Shown here: positions 1-12,475 of the stretch, piece after piece
Numbering within the stretch: position 1 is the stretch's first letter
Layout: each line of letters starts with the position of its first letter
Assembly (NCBI GenBank): GCA_016748015.1
Contig: JAAOMT010000082.1
Coordinates: 322,812 to 386,811, forward strand
Length of the DNA: 64,000 nucleotides
Direction of reading: 5' to 3'
DNA from: Geosiphon pyriformis
Lineage: Eukaryota > Glomeromycota > Glomeromycetes > Archaeosporales > Geosiphonaceae
Notes under the pieces: model-generated
What the model saw: only the letters and a program-made list of their open reading frames with translations
Database searches by the model: none
What the model was told of the DNA's origin: nothing
Made by a program: the position numbers and the translations under genes

Positions 1-1300
1 ATACAAAATGGTTTATACATATCTAATTATAAATTTATTTATATCAAATTTTTAATTAATTTTTAATGAGTTAAATAATTAAACTTTGGAATTTTCACGA
101 TGTCGTTTAGCAGCAGTAATAATATAAAATTCAGAGTTGAAGGAATAAGATAAAAAAATTTTAGTTTGAATATTTGGAAAATATCACTTTGAGATAACAG
201 TTTCCTCAAAGAATTTTCATGAAAATTAGTTTCCTTACTAAACCTTAAATACATTCTCTCTAATAATATTAATTTGAAATGTGGCTATTAATAAAGAAAT
301 TATAAATATAATTTAAATCAATATATATGATTTCCTATTCGAAAATATTAATTTTTGATATATTAATCAATCCAATAAACAAAAAATATTGATTGCTGCT
401 AATCATTCAATTTTTTTCCTCTATAAATTCTCAGAGCTTCTTCAAAACTTCTTACCTTACTAATTGATTCGCAATTGCCCATTTCTACCCCAAAATAAGG
501 CCCATTATGAAATAATTTGCCCGGAACTTTATTTATTAATTGACCAGCATTGCACTCCTAAAAAATAAAAAAACCGATTTTTTAACGCTTTTTTACTGAA
601 AAATTCTAAATTCAATATAAATTAATACTAACCATATTCTCTTGAGAATACTGCGAATAGGGCCATTCTTTTCTTTGATCAATTGAAAGCGAAATAGAAT
701 TACAGTCCCAATACGTATTTGGGTCATCATCAGCAGGACAATCACAATTACTCAATGGCTCAATCCAAATTTCAGTACCAAAATGTTTCCACCCATTTGA
801 AGACGAAGGAAAGTGCGGCACATGATCATTTCCATGAGTAAAACGGCGATGAACGATTGCTATGTTGAAAGCATCGCTAAGGTGCTCATTTCCAACTCTC
901 GGAGCTCCATAAGTATAAATAATATGCCCTATTTCACCTATATTAATATCCGGCCAAGTATTCATTTTGGTAATTTTATATCTTTCCAATGCCCATCTAA
1001 ATGCAGCAATGCAGACATATGCTTATAATATATACATATATATAGTTAAAAAAATTTCAATGTTAAAAAAAATACTTGACTTTCAAATTTTAAAATAGAA
1101 AAATATTTAGGAAACTAACCTCCACCCAGACCATGTTCCGTAAATACAATATCAAGCTTTTGAGCTGATTTTGTGGATTTACTCAAAGATAATTTAATTT
1201 CTTGAAGTAAATTAGGAAATAATAAATTTACATCTTTTAATAATTGGGAGTCTACAAGAATTTCTTTGGCCAACTTTATATCATCATTAAAATAAAGTGA
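1..1300. repeat. Segmental duplication, copy A (partner at 35008-36255)
   Basis: This stretch is nearly identical, apart from small indels and point changes, to 35008-36255 in the same orientation. It covers the last exons of the lipase-like gene and about 400 bp downstream of it. Copy A runs off the window edge, so its true left limit is unknown. An insertion of about 30 bp near 365-390 and a T-rich tract near 410-418 distinguish it from copy B. Confidence 0.9.
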
Positions 1301-1958
1301 CACTTATCTTGGATTTCTAGCAGCCCATTGTTTTTTTGTTAATTTCTAATATAATTAAAGAAGTAATACTATCTCAAAATTTTACTTGAATTAAAATTTA
1401 AAAGCGGTTGAGATAATTACTTGTCCTGCAAACGCTATGATTAAAAAGCCATCAATTGGTGAATATTCGTAAAATTGAACTCCCACTAATGAACAATATT
1501 TGAAATATATATAATAAATTTTTTTTTAAAAAAAACTTTTATTTAAGACTAATTTCTTTTCAGATACCTTTAATTTGTAAACCAGGCACTGTCGAGCCAA
1601 CATTATTTAGACCAAGACAGTCAAATGTATTTATTATGAATGCAATATCCGAGGAAATCACTAACTCTTCATCATCAGTTAAAATTGATATTTTAAGTTG
1701 TGATTCTGAACGTTTTTTGGTTTGATTGATTTTTAGTGGAATATGTATTTTATTTATCCAATTAATCATAATAGGAGAGGTATAATTTATATCTAGTTTT
1801 TCATTGTTTTGAATTATTACTTTAGAGGCTATCCAGCTGCCGCTGTGGTTTTCACGTATCAAAAAATAAAAAACTGATACCACACAAATTGCGGTAATAA
1901 TATTAAATTTTCTCTGAAAATCAACCTTGAATCCTATTTGATTATTAAAAGAATCCAT
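399..1958 (-). pseudogene. Class-3 lipase-like gene with in-frame stop and Ser-to-Gly nucleophile
   Basis: Alpha/beta-hydrolase of the fungal lipase class 3 family (Rhizomucor lipase type). Five exons join in frame: 1568-1958, 1421-1485, 1120-1345, 633-1021 and 399-557 (410 codons). Residues about 18-36 are a hydrophobic segment near the N terminus, suggesting a signal anchor. FAGQ stands where the family usually has FRGT. The nucleophile elbow reads EHGLGGA, so residue 224 is Gly (GGT) instead of the catalytic Ser. TYGAPRVGN follows, then NDHVPHFP with the expected catalytic Asp (about 293) and, in the last exon, the expected His before YFG (about 374). A TAA at 1304-1306 interrupts exon 3 at codon 166; the duplicate at 36.2 kb has TAT (Tyr) there, so this is probably a nonsense mutation. 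A shorter product starting after the stop cannot be excluded. The family assignment is firm; lack of hydrolase activity is inferred. Confidence 0.8.
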
Positions 1959-2434
1959 TTTTTTGATTTTTAAGAAGGATATAAAAGAGTTTTATTTATA
2001 ATTTTTTAAAAGATACACTAAAGAAAGATACTATGTATCAAGCTTATTTGTTTGCTTAGAACATCTCATTTTAATAATATAAATAAATTAATGGGTAATA
2101 TAATTTTTATCCTCTTTTTGAAAATATTTTTCCTATCATACTATATCAAATTTTAATTAAATCCAATTTATAAACAAACCTATTATATTTTATTTTTATT
2201 ATATTTAAAAAATTATTGGTTAGCTAAAAAATTTTTAGAACGCAACTTCATTCACCATAATATAATTTAAAACTAGCACTCCCTTCTTCATAATAATTCT
2301 CTTCAGCATGCTGACAGAAACTTTTTTTTTAGGTTCAACTTTGAAAGTGTTTTCGAAGGGTCATCACCAAGAAGAACTAGGAAGTAGAGCGTTATACATG
2401 TAGTAGTACTTATGGTCAATAATACATTATAATC

Positions 2435-2870
2435 AAATTAGCTGATTATCCTCTTGCTGTAGATACCCAATCAAAATAGGGAGCTCGCCTTTAAAGAAAT
2501 TTCTATACTTAAAAAAGAAGCCCTCTTTTAAAAGTTCAGACTCGCACTAATAAAAGTTACTATAATATACGCAACAAAATAATATTTAGAGGGATTCTAT
2601 ACAAAGTTTAAAAGGAAAAAAGTTCACAATAGTTGATATTATTTATAGTTTAGGTGTATTATTATATGAATTGGCAACACAAATACCTTCCTTTTACGAT
2701 TATTCTCATGATGTTATTCTGATAATAGCTATTCTCAATAATAAAAAACTCAAATAACCTTCCCTCTTATTCCATCTTGTATTGATAAGCTCATTGAAAA
2801 GTATTATAATCCCAATTTATTGAATGGCTCAAATGCTAAGACGTATCATAAAAAGCCTAAAACTGAAAGC
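2435..2870 (+). pseudogene. Decayed protein kinase C-lobe fragment
   Basis: Kinase-like residues are recognisable but broken. LADYPLA near 2437 sits where an activation-loop DFG motif is expected. KGKKFTIVDIIYSLGVLLYE from about 2610 matches the subdomain VIII-IX region (usual form SDIYSLGVLLYE), followed by PSFYDYSHDVIL. A TAA follows at about 2755, and the next part (IPSCIDKLIEKYYNPN) continues in another frame. The N-lobe with the Gly loop and the VAIK lysine were not found. It resembles the large TKL/Sel1-associated kinase families of arbuscular mycorrhizal fungi. It is non-coding now, with at least one stop and one frameshift. Confidence 0.65.
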
Positions 2871-5403
2871 TACTGTTTATTTAATTAGAAAAACACAGCA
2901 AAATATCAACACCAGTGAAATAATGAATATATCGCATTTCAAGTTTCCAGAAAAGTGAAATATAAGATAGTTCATCTTTCTGCCTTTATTAAACAATTTT
3001 TTGGATTAATTAATTAATTAATTAATATGCTAAATTAATATACTTTTCACCAAATCTAGTGTATTAAAAAGTTAATAAATTTTATGGAATTATTTAATGC
3101 TTTTTTATCATCTAACATAGTTATTTTAAATTTTATAATGAATAAATAATTTGTTGAATCATTTTTCTAAATTTAATTTGAGGAGAACTTCTTTAATTCT
3201 TAAAATTTAACAAATTTATTGTAACTTTTAAAAGAAAGAATTAAAATATTTGTTAACTAAGTAATTAACTTTTTAATTATTGATCAACCAATAATAAAAA
3301 TATATTCTGATTTGAATTTTGTAAAAAAACAATTTTAAAATATTATTTAAACCTGTTATTCATTTTGAATTTTTTTAAATTATGCTATTGATTCCCTTGA
3401 TTTGTTGCATATTATTAAAGATTAAAAAATAAATATATTGTTTTTAATGGTGCCTATTAGTTTTTGAATAAATTTACAAAATTAGTCATTTTGATCTTAT
3501 TAAATTTAAAACTTAATGAAAATTCATAATACCCAATAAAGTTGAATAAATAAAGTATTTATCAAAAAATTGTAAAAAAAATTGTTTTTATTTATTATTA
3601 TTTGAAATAACTGGTTTGTTCATTAATTTTTAATTAGATATTTAAAAATTGTGAGAATTTTATAATGTTTACAAAGATTCTATTATGCCTTCTCAATTTC
3701 GCATATAAGCTGTTGTAAATTTTAAATATATATTAGAAATTATTTATTTTTAAAAAATTAGAATTTCTATATACTATACTTACATTTAATGCTGTTCTCT
3801 CATGCCTATTCCTAATATCTTTTCGAGGCTAATATTGACTAACCAACAATGCATCTTTAGTATCAATATCATTCTTTAAATTTTTTTCTCTTCTCTTTGC
3901 TTAATAGTAAAAATTTGATAAATCCCCCATTTCCAGTTATATCAACTGTCTTGCCAATTTATCCTTGGTATTTAGATTAATTTTATAATTTTCTGAAGCA
4001 TTTTAAAAAGATGTAAATTTCCAGATATTGCAAATTAATTCCAGAATTATCGAATGTATTAAAAGAAAATTCAAATATGCTGTACAATAGCAAAAAAGAT
4101 TAGAATTTGAGAAAATATTCTAGGAAAAATAGAATGCAGCAATATGTATTTGGTATTCGGCCTAAATTAATTGGTGCGAATATAGTTTTTGGCTAGAATG
4201 ATGTAAAGTATTTCACAATAGCCAGATGACCTTGAAATTATAATAAATTATAACATAAATATTAATAATTAATATTTGATAAAGCCAAGATTGATAAATT
4301 TATTTATTTTTAAAGCCAGATAAATACTATTTCAGCTATTTTTATTTTTTAAATTGACTTTGGTTCCAATTTGTACTAATTCTTTTGTGATGTCATTTTT
4401 TCTCTTCGTCACTATAAGAAAAATATCGAAATCAGAAATAAATCTGATAGAAAAACTAGAAAAGGTCAAAAGTATTAAATAGATTTATCCCCACCTGAAA
4501 TTATAGGTGCTCATCAACCATTTTACATACAATTTACATATATATATTCGAATGATAATATAAAAACTTGAAATATTCTAAATCATAAATTGGTTGCCTT
4601 CATGAGTTTAAAAAGATATGCTTATTTACTTAATCCAATACTAGAAACTTTCAAAAAAAGTGGTTATTTGAGTTTTTACATACCATAAACTTCTGTAACA
4701 TCTACACTAAATTGCTTTAAAACCAATTTCAAAAATATTTCGGATAGATAATTTTTGAATAAAGTAAAATAAATTGTTCAAATAAATGTTTCAAATTAAA
4801 ATTAAGTAAATAAAAAAAACAATATAATTATTTTTTGTTAGTTTAATTTGCTTAATAAAAACAGAAAAGTTTTATCAACAGCTGGATTCCTTATTTTGTT
4901 TGCCCTCGGTTTTTCTTTTAACCAAATTTAAATGCTTTAATCGAAAACTTTATCATAAATTATTTGATTAATCATTTATAAACCATTAATAATGAAGTAA
5001 ATATTAATCCTTTTATATATAATAATATTATAATTTCAAAAAAATTTAATACCATTTTTTAAGAGCCAGTCTTTTGAATTAATTTTTAAATTACGAATAA
5101 AATTAAATTAAAATTATATTAAAATTTAGGATTTAAATTTTAAAATTGAAAAAAAACCAAATTATCATAGAAAATTTTATTCATGTTTTTAAAACAAAGC
5201 AATATAATATATTTGATTTATAAATTCAATATTATTTAACCAACTTTTAATATTTATTAATTTGTCTAGATAAATAAAGTATTATTACATTTTATAAATC
5301 AAAATTCTAGTATACATCATTAAAAATAAATTATACTTATAATAATTTTATCGCTAATTAAAGTTTAAGTCAAATTCCTATTTCACATTAAAATAGCAAG
5401 ATA

Positions 5404-5493
5404 ATGAAGAATAAAGTTGCTATTTTATTCATTTCAGCGATTATTATTTTCTTAGAGATAAAAATTGATAAAACTATCTTCTACTCATTGTAA
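5404..5493 (+). CDS. Possible very small ORF with hydrophobic N terminus
   Basis: ATG at 5404 opens 29 codons starting MKNKVAILFISAIIIF, which looks like a signal peptide or membrane segment, and ends in TAA at 5491. It could be the first exon of a small secreted protein, since open sequence follows at 5633-5869, or chance in AT-rich DNA. Nothing confirms expression. Confidence 0.15.
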   Translation: MKNKVAILFISAIIIFLEIKIDKTIFYSL

Positions 5494-7199
5494 AATCCTT
5501 CCAAGAGTTTATGACCACCATCTTGAGTCAGAAATTTCCTCAACAGAAGATCTTAAATGAAATATATGAATGTAATTAATTTCATTAAATTCTGGTGTTA
5601 AAACCTAATAATAGAATATAACATTAATTAATTTGTCTAACTGGGCTTCTCGACTAAAAAAATTAACTTTTACTAATTATTTTTATAATCCTTTAATTAA
5701 TTTACCTTTGGCAGATATCGAGGCTCGCCCTTTAAATAAAATTACTACAGTTAAAAAAAATAATCTCTTTTCATGGCTTAAAAGTTCAAGGTTCAGAGCA
5801 AAAGATATTGATACCATTTGTCCAAATCTAATTTGTATTCTATTAACTTTAAATCACCTGAAATCTTAAAAAATAAAATATGAAAAATTTAGAAAATATC
5901 AAGTTTCATAAAATTTATAAACTTATTATTTAAAAATAGTGATAAACTTTTTAAGAAAAAAAATAAAATATTTTTTTAAATTAAATTTTCATTTATTGTA
6001 TTAAATAAATATTCCAAAAACAGTCATTTAAAAATAAAAAATTAATTTCTTTAATAAAAAATGCGCAAAACCCTAAAACACTTGTTAATGAGATTGTAAC
6101 ATGGATGATCAAATATTTATTCTACAAATTAACTATACTTCAATCTAATAGTGTAATTTACACTCTTAAAACCACTACAATATATGCAGTTATTGAACAT
6201 GGACACTCTAAATAAAAAATGCATTTATATTTAAAATTATTTGTATTTGTTGTTAATTTGATTAATTGATTGATAATTCTTATTTTATCGAATTTTATTG
6301 TCTGATAGCATTTTTAATAAATTAGGATTTAAGCCTTAAAATCTCAATTTAAAAATTATGTTTATATTTTTGGATGAAAAATGAATCAACCCACTTAAAT
6401 AGGCTAATTTTTATCGATTATATTTTAACTATTTATGATATATAATTAGCAATTTTATTTTTAAAATTAGTTGTTAAATAAATTGTTAACCTTATTAATA
6501 ACTTAATAATTTAACTTAATTTTTGACTTAGATAATTATTTAATTATCAAACAACTTTTTTATTTTTAAACTATGTGAAAGTCAGGAAGCAAAAATTGAT
6601 AACTGTGGAAATAATTCAAAAAAGGAACATAAGTGATTGAATAAAATTGGAAATTGAATAAAGAATAAAAATTAGCAAGTATAAAAGACCTAAATTCCCA
6701 GGCTTGAAATAAACAATTTTTAATATAAAAAATATAAGAAAAAAGTTTGCCTATGTAGCAAACTCAAAAATATGTATGAAATTACCACAAATTCCAAATT
6801 TTTACTAAACCTCCAACATAAATCAGCATGAAGAACTTAAAGGATCAAAGAGCACAGGTTTTTTATAAATTTGTCATGTATTTATAGCCGTTTTTATTGG
6901 AGAAAGCGAATTTTGAAATGATAAGTCAGTGAAATTTTACGATAGAAATATGGAGAGATTGATTGTAAGTTCTAGTCACAGATGCTTTATTTTCTTTTGA
7001 TGGCTCTAAACTATGAATCACGAAAAAGCATGGAAGTACTTAATCCGATAAACAACATTTTTTATTAGCTACATCACTATTTCGTTTGGTAATTCAATCA
7101 TTTTCGTCTTTGGTATAGAAAACAAAATAATAATACAAGAATGAGTTGCTTATACTACCACTAAGTATCGGTCAGTTATTTATACCCAAAATTCCAGAT

Positions 7200-7217
7200 G
7201 GTCACAGAAGTGTGACC
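7200..7217. repeat. Short perfect inverted repeat (7-bp arms, 4-bp loop)
   Basis: GGTCACA-GAAG-TGTGACC. The arms pair perfectly. It lies in otherwise AT-rich intergenic DNA and could be the end of a lost DNA transposon or chance. Confidence 0.4.
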
Positions 7218-8929
7218 AGAAAGGTGAACTTGAGGAATTTCCAATCTTGAACTTTGGAATTTGGATAAGAAATGAACTAATTTCCCACTTTCTTTTTAGG
7301 GTAGAAGATTGGAAACAAACTGATTAAAAATTTTAAGAAAAACTTTGAGGGTATAAATCCTTTTCTTCTGTCATTTGTGAAGGTTAGAAAATCAAAATTT
7401 GGTTGAATTAAATCTCATGTGAATAACCAATTTTCACTAATTTTTTCAATCTTTTATAATAAACCTAATTTCGTTAAATATTGATATATATTTTTGTTAA
7501 TAATTTAACTTAATATTCCAAAAAGGTTTGTGATCTTGCATAAAAGCTGATTCAGAACATCTACATTTCGTGTTTTAATAATAGGTGATCAGATAAGAAA
7601 AAAATGTGATGAGGTTTAGTATTATATGTCAAAAGAATTATCACTATGTACGATATCTCTCTAACTCTAAATGTTAAAACAAAGGATAGAACACTCAGTA
7701 GTCTTTTAAACAGTTTTTTTGAAAGAAATATTTAGTTTAGTGTATAAACGAATTATATTGGACTCTTCAATCCTATCACCCAATTAGGTTTGATCGTGTA
7801 ACTTTCAGTAATTTTAAAAACCTAAGTATACGGTATATGCTTTTAAACCAAAAGAAAAAATTATTTTTAAATTATATTTTTTTTAATCGAGAAATTGCTT
7901 TATTTTATTATGAAATAATTAAATTCAAGTGTGTTTAGAAAAAACACAAGATTTTTACAAATTTATTTGGAAATAAATATTTAGATTTATATATACGTTT
8001 TTTAGCTGATTTAGAGCCTAAAAAAACAAATTCTTAAAACAAAACAAGCTGAAAGAAACATTATTTAGGCTAACAATAGTTATAACTATTAAAATTCAGT
8101 TATCAGAAGACTATAATAATTTGAACATTTTTGTAACATATATTTAACAATTATAGTGTATGATGAGTTAAAAATGCCTGAAATAATATTAATTCAAAAA
8201 TGATTTAATGTGCATTTAAATATAATGAAACCTGAAAATAAATTGATTTTCAATTATGACTTTGTTGATATAAAAAATAATCTCCCACTTTATGTTATTA
8301 TTATGTGAATTTTGATCAAAGAACCTTGTCAATAACAATTTGGAAAAGTCTGGATTTATGTGATGAAAATGGTTATAATAAATATTGTGAAATGGAATTG
8401 AAAAATTATAGTAATCCTTGGCTTTAAAATTTTATTTTAGTTTTCATTTATAATATATTAATTTTGTAAAAAAAAAATTAATCATTAATCACGGGTTGTT
8501 ATAAACAAATCTGTAAATTAAATTATACCCTAAATGACTGATTTCCATCATGATAGTCAATATGGATCTAAATAATGGTAAATGAAACTTGGAAAAAACC
8601 AAGTCAAAAAGAATAATTTACATATCTTAAGATAAATATTTTAATTTTGAATGAAATTTTATCAGGAATGATGGGCACATGTATTAAAAAAATCTATTTT
8701 GATTGGATTAATTGAAAAATCAAATCGAAGCATGCCAACCTAAATCTTTAAGGATAGGATTCAACTCATTATTAATATTTAAAAAAATCATAAAAAATGA
8801 TAATAAATCACATGATATTTGTAAAAATTAATTTCGGAAAATAGAGGAAACTTGAAGCATCCCAATTATGTGAAATTTGGCTAAAACAGACTTTTATATG
8901 TAGGAATATAAAAAATTTCATTCATTTCG

Positions 8930-10440
8930 TTATTTAGCTGGGAAGAACTGCTGACAATTTCCAAAAGTTGTGCCAAACCATGGACCAAAATGTGCAACAC
9001 TGCTTGATCCATCTGTTCCTGCATTACATTCCTGAAATTTAGATTTAAATTTAAATTTTAGGTTTTCGCGAGAAATCTTACCCATTACGCATGATGAAAA
9101 TAATATTGATGCTAAAAAGCTTTTATTTGCAAATCCTTACCAAATTCTCACCAAACTGTTTCTGACCATTAGGTGAATATCCAGGACATTGGTAGACTTT
9201 ATACAAGCCATTCCCAATTTTTTGTCCAGCCATTGAACCACAATCGCAATCTTCAATACCCGTAATCCAATATTCAGTATCAGTATGCCAATATTGCACA
9301 TTATCTATAGATTTTTTTGGAAATTGGGAGACGTAGTCATTCCTATTGGTCACTCTGTAAATTTCTACCAAGTTCTCCCTATGAACTTTTTCAACAAATT
9401 TACTATCACCCATACGTGGTTGACCGAACGTAATAACCTGGATCTCAAATTTTCGGCCAAATGGATACCCCTCTACTAAACCACTAGATATGTAGAAGGC
9501 TGCGCTTAAAGCATATGCTTGAAATAGTTAATCAAAATTATTTTATTAGTCGAGAAATATTTTACATGAACTCGAAAAAAACAAATATTTGAAATTTGAA
9601 TATTATTATTTTTTACTTCCTCCAATTCCATGTCCAGTAAAAATTAATTTAATTTTAGATCCAGACATTGTTTTAGCTAATGTCATAACTCTTCCAATGG
9701 CATATTTGATTTCAGGATGTGAAGGTACTCTAAAAAATTTAGAGTCCATTTGTCCTCTCTTTTTAACTTCCGTTTTAAATAAAATGTTTTTACGTTTTTC
9801 CCATTGAAATCTTGTCATCTCTCGGCCTATGAGTCAAATATTAAGAATAATAGAAAATTAAAATCTTTGAATCGAGATTTGAAAATAACGATTAAAAACA
9901 CCTTCCTCTAAAATGCCCAATAATATGTTCCTTTTTTTCATCCAAGAATACTTCAGCTGAATTTGGCATGATAATATTAAAAAATTTCAGCAAGTTGGAC
10001 AATTTTTTTCGAAATTTAAATTTCATTAAAATCTATTACTCACCCTTTCTATTAATTTGTGGAAAACAATAAGGAATATTTGCTACTCGAGCCATTTCTG
10101 TAAAGAAATCAATTAAAGCTACATCAGTCACAAGTATTTTTGAGGGAGACGAGTTTTCGAGTTTGCCAAACCCTCGGTTTATTCGTTTTAATAGATGTGC
10201 TTTATTCCAACTTGAGGTAGAATTTAAAGATGGAATGCGTATTTTTATAGGTGGATTATAGGCACCATCCAATATTAGCTTCGTGATTGATGAAATGTTG
10301 CAGTGATTTGAAGATTGGGAATAAAAATTATTAGGGAAATAAACAAACAGAAAGTAGGACCCAATTATTGTAATAACTGAAAATGATTTAGAAACTTTCT
10401 TTATGAAATTTTCATAATTTTTAGACAACATTCCTATCAA
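8930..10440 (-). CDS. Class-3 lipase-like protein, catalytic Ser replaced by Gly
   Basis: Second member of the serine-less lipase family, divergent from the one at 399-1958. Exons 10044-10440, 9902-9956, 9617-9810, 9141-9517 and 8930-9031 join at GT-AG sites (introns 87-109 bp) to give 374 codons with no stop. A hydrophobic segment at about residues 20-36 suggests a signal anchor. IIGHFRGR corresponds to the family FRGT region. The elbow is GHGIGGTYA with Gly212 (GGA) at the nucleophile position. TFGQPRMGD follows, then NRNDYVSQFP (expected Asp, about 276), a Cys-rich DCDC segment, and AHFGPWFG with the expected His (about 355). The exon 2/3 junction is the least certain: the in-frame acceptor at 9811 drops a few residues that align with the paralog, while a stronger-looking CATAG acceptor just upstream would be out of frame. 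The intact frame argues the protein is maintained. It probably cannot hydrolyse esters by the usual mechanism. Confidence 0.8.
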
Positions 10441-12354
10441 AAATATTTTCTTAATATTGCCTGAAATATGTATGGTTTTGGAGATATCAAATGCCTGCTA
10501 ATTATTGATTTTCGAGCTCACATATCAAATATTTGATTTTATCACAATAAAAGTATATACATAATAATTTTCCGTTTTGCAGATTACGATATTATTGAAA
10601 CGATGAACGTAAATATTTAACTGAGCAAATCCAAAGGACGAGAATTTTACTTTATTCTTATCACATACGATGGAATAGAGAATTTTCAAATGGTGATTAT
10701 TTATAAAATTCTGACTTAAAGATATGAAATAATTATCCTAAAGAAATAATAAAACTAGGCAATATGTATAAATTTGTTTAAATTTAATAAAATTAAAAAA
10801 AGATATATTTTATATTACTTGTTTATTAATTATTACTTTATTTAATTACTATGATTAATTAAAAAATTATATAAAATTATGTATATATAACAGCTCTACT
10901 TTTTAATTTTCAAAAACTATTTTAATAAGTTTAATAAGCAAAAAAAAAACAATTAAATATATGGTTTAAAATATGTACATAAATCATTTTCTTGTGAAAT
11001 TACAGATATTACTAAACTTTTATAATATTATTTAAAGACTTTTTATTAAATAATATATATCACAATAAAAAAATATTATAAGAAAAAAAAAATGTTTAAA
11101 AAAATTACAGATCAATTAAAAAAATGGTTTAACAAATAAATTACTATTTTTTATGAATTTTTGGCAATTTAATTAGAAAACTGTATTTAAATTATTATTT
11201 TTATTAAAAATTAGATATTTAAACATATTAGACATAATTTTTTTGTCTTATATATATGATTTATAATTATTTATTAATCTAAGAATTATTCGTTGCTTTT
11301 AAATATTTTTTTTGCAAGTAGAAATATAATTGCAGATATTAAGTCTTGTTTAATAATTAAAACTATAAAAACATTATAACATCTTTAATCATGAAAATAA
11401 AGACCATTAAAAAAATAAATTAATAATATAACATAATATTTAATAATCAAATTTAAATATATTCATAAACTTTAAACCAAATTATTATTAATACCAAAAT
11501 TAATCTTGTTAAAAAGCTTTTTAAAAACATGTTTTGTTATAATTTTTGGCTTTTTAAGAATTAAGTTTAAAATTATTCTTATTATTAAGTTAAAACTAGT
11601 TTTTTTATCAAATATTCTTTTTTTATGTTTATATTTTCTGATTTTATAGTTTTTTAGTATTTAAACCAACTAATCTATTAACTAAATAAGCACCAAAAAC
11701 TGCAAAAACATTAATATTGGTATTAAATTTTTTTAAAATGTTACTTTTCTACTTTTTTTAACAGTTAAATCTATAAAAATTAAATTAACACCAAATTTTT
11801 TTGATTTTTTTTATAAAAAAATTATTAATATTATTAATGGTTTTGAATTTTAAAAAAAATAGTATAAAAATATTTAATTATTATATTTGTATTAATATTA
11901 TATAATTTAGTAATATAATTTTAAGTAATTATTATATATTATTTTTTAAATTTTGTTTTTTAATTATAATTTATATGCTTAATTATTAAGTATTTAATAT
12001 ATATAAAATAGTTTATTTTATTTGAAATTAAATTTTTATCTTATTGTTTTTGTATAATATAGCAATATGTTGTTTTTTAATCTTATATTTAACTAGTTGA
12101 TTTAATAATTTGTTATTATGTTTTTTTTGTTATTTTTGTAAAATTTAAAATTATAAACTATTATTATTTTTAAGTTTTTATTATTAGTTTATTTAAATAA
12201 ATTAGTATTTTTAATTTTATTAATAGTATTTTTTTTTATATATATTAATTTAAATAATATTTATTTAAATAGTATTTTGTTTTATTATTTAATAAGTAAA
12301 TAAAGCTAAACAAATCTTATTTTTATTGATTCTTATTGGTTATTTTTTTATTAC
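10441..12354. other. AT-rich intergenic DNA
   Basis: Contains the presumed 5' flank of the lipase-like gene, then nearly pure A/T sequence with homopolymer runs. No coding signal or structured repeat was recognised. Confidence 0.6.
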
Positions 12355-12475
12355 GCATTTAATGAGTGAAGCCCAACCGCTATCTAGTACATAGAGCCAA
12401 ACTAAGTGACCCAAACTAAACGCGACTTACGCACTTACTACATGTGGCTAGCCACTCGCTTATTTTGGCTAATAT
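12355..12475. other. Isolated GC-richer island with 12-bp palindrome
   Basis: About 120 bp of ordinary base composition, including several CpG sites, stands alone in kilobases of A/T. It holds the perfect palindrome GTGGCTAGCCAC at 12444-12455 and a near-duplicated motif (AGCCAAACTAAGTGAC / CCCAAACTAAACGCGAC). No ORF or RNA gene was recognised. It may be a transposon end that escaped decay. Confidence 0.5.

Larger units (their letters stand above)
2871..8929. other. AT-rich intergenic region, no convincing gene
   Basis: About 6 kb with no ORF showing recognisable family features. Weak items: a 29-codon ORF at 5404-5493 (+) with a hydrophobic N terminus, and an open stretch of 78 codons at 5633-5869 (+) that starts with TTG and resembles nothing I recognise. 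A 7-bp perfect inverted repeat lies at 7200-7217. Some 3.8-kb text reads like a decayed coding fragment on the minus strand, but I cannot assign it. Confidence 0.6.

Noticed and set aside
813-1028. Plus-strand ORF opposite lipase exon 4, also present in the duplicate at 35782
   Set aside because: Its recurrence reflects the DNA duplication; the minus strand has the splice-consistent lipase reading.
7200-7217. Inverted repeat as a terminator or riboswitch
   Set aside because: A eukaryotic intergenic location and short arms make a bacterial-type terminator meaningless; kept only as a short inverted repeat.
9811-9835. CATAG acceptor at 9832 for exon 3 of the second lipase-like gene
   Set aside because: It gives better residue alignment to the paralog but shifts the frame; the AAG acceptor at 9811 keeps the frame open, so it was preferred with caution.
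12355-12475. tRNA or rRNA gene in the GC-richer island
   Set aside because: No cloverleaf, no TTCRA-type T-loop and no rRNA core sequence could be found.
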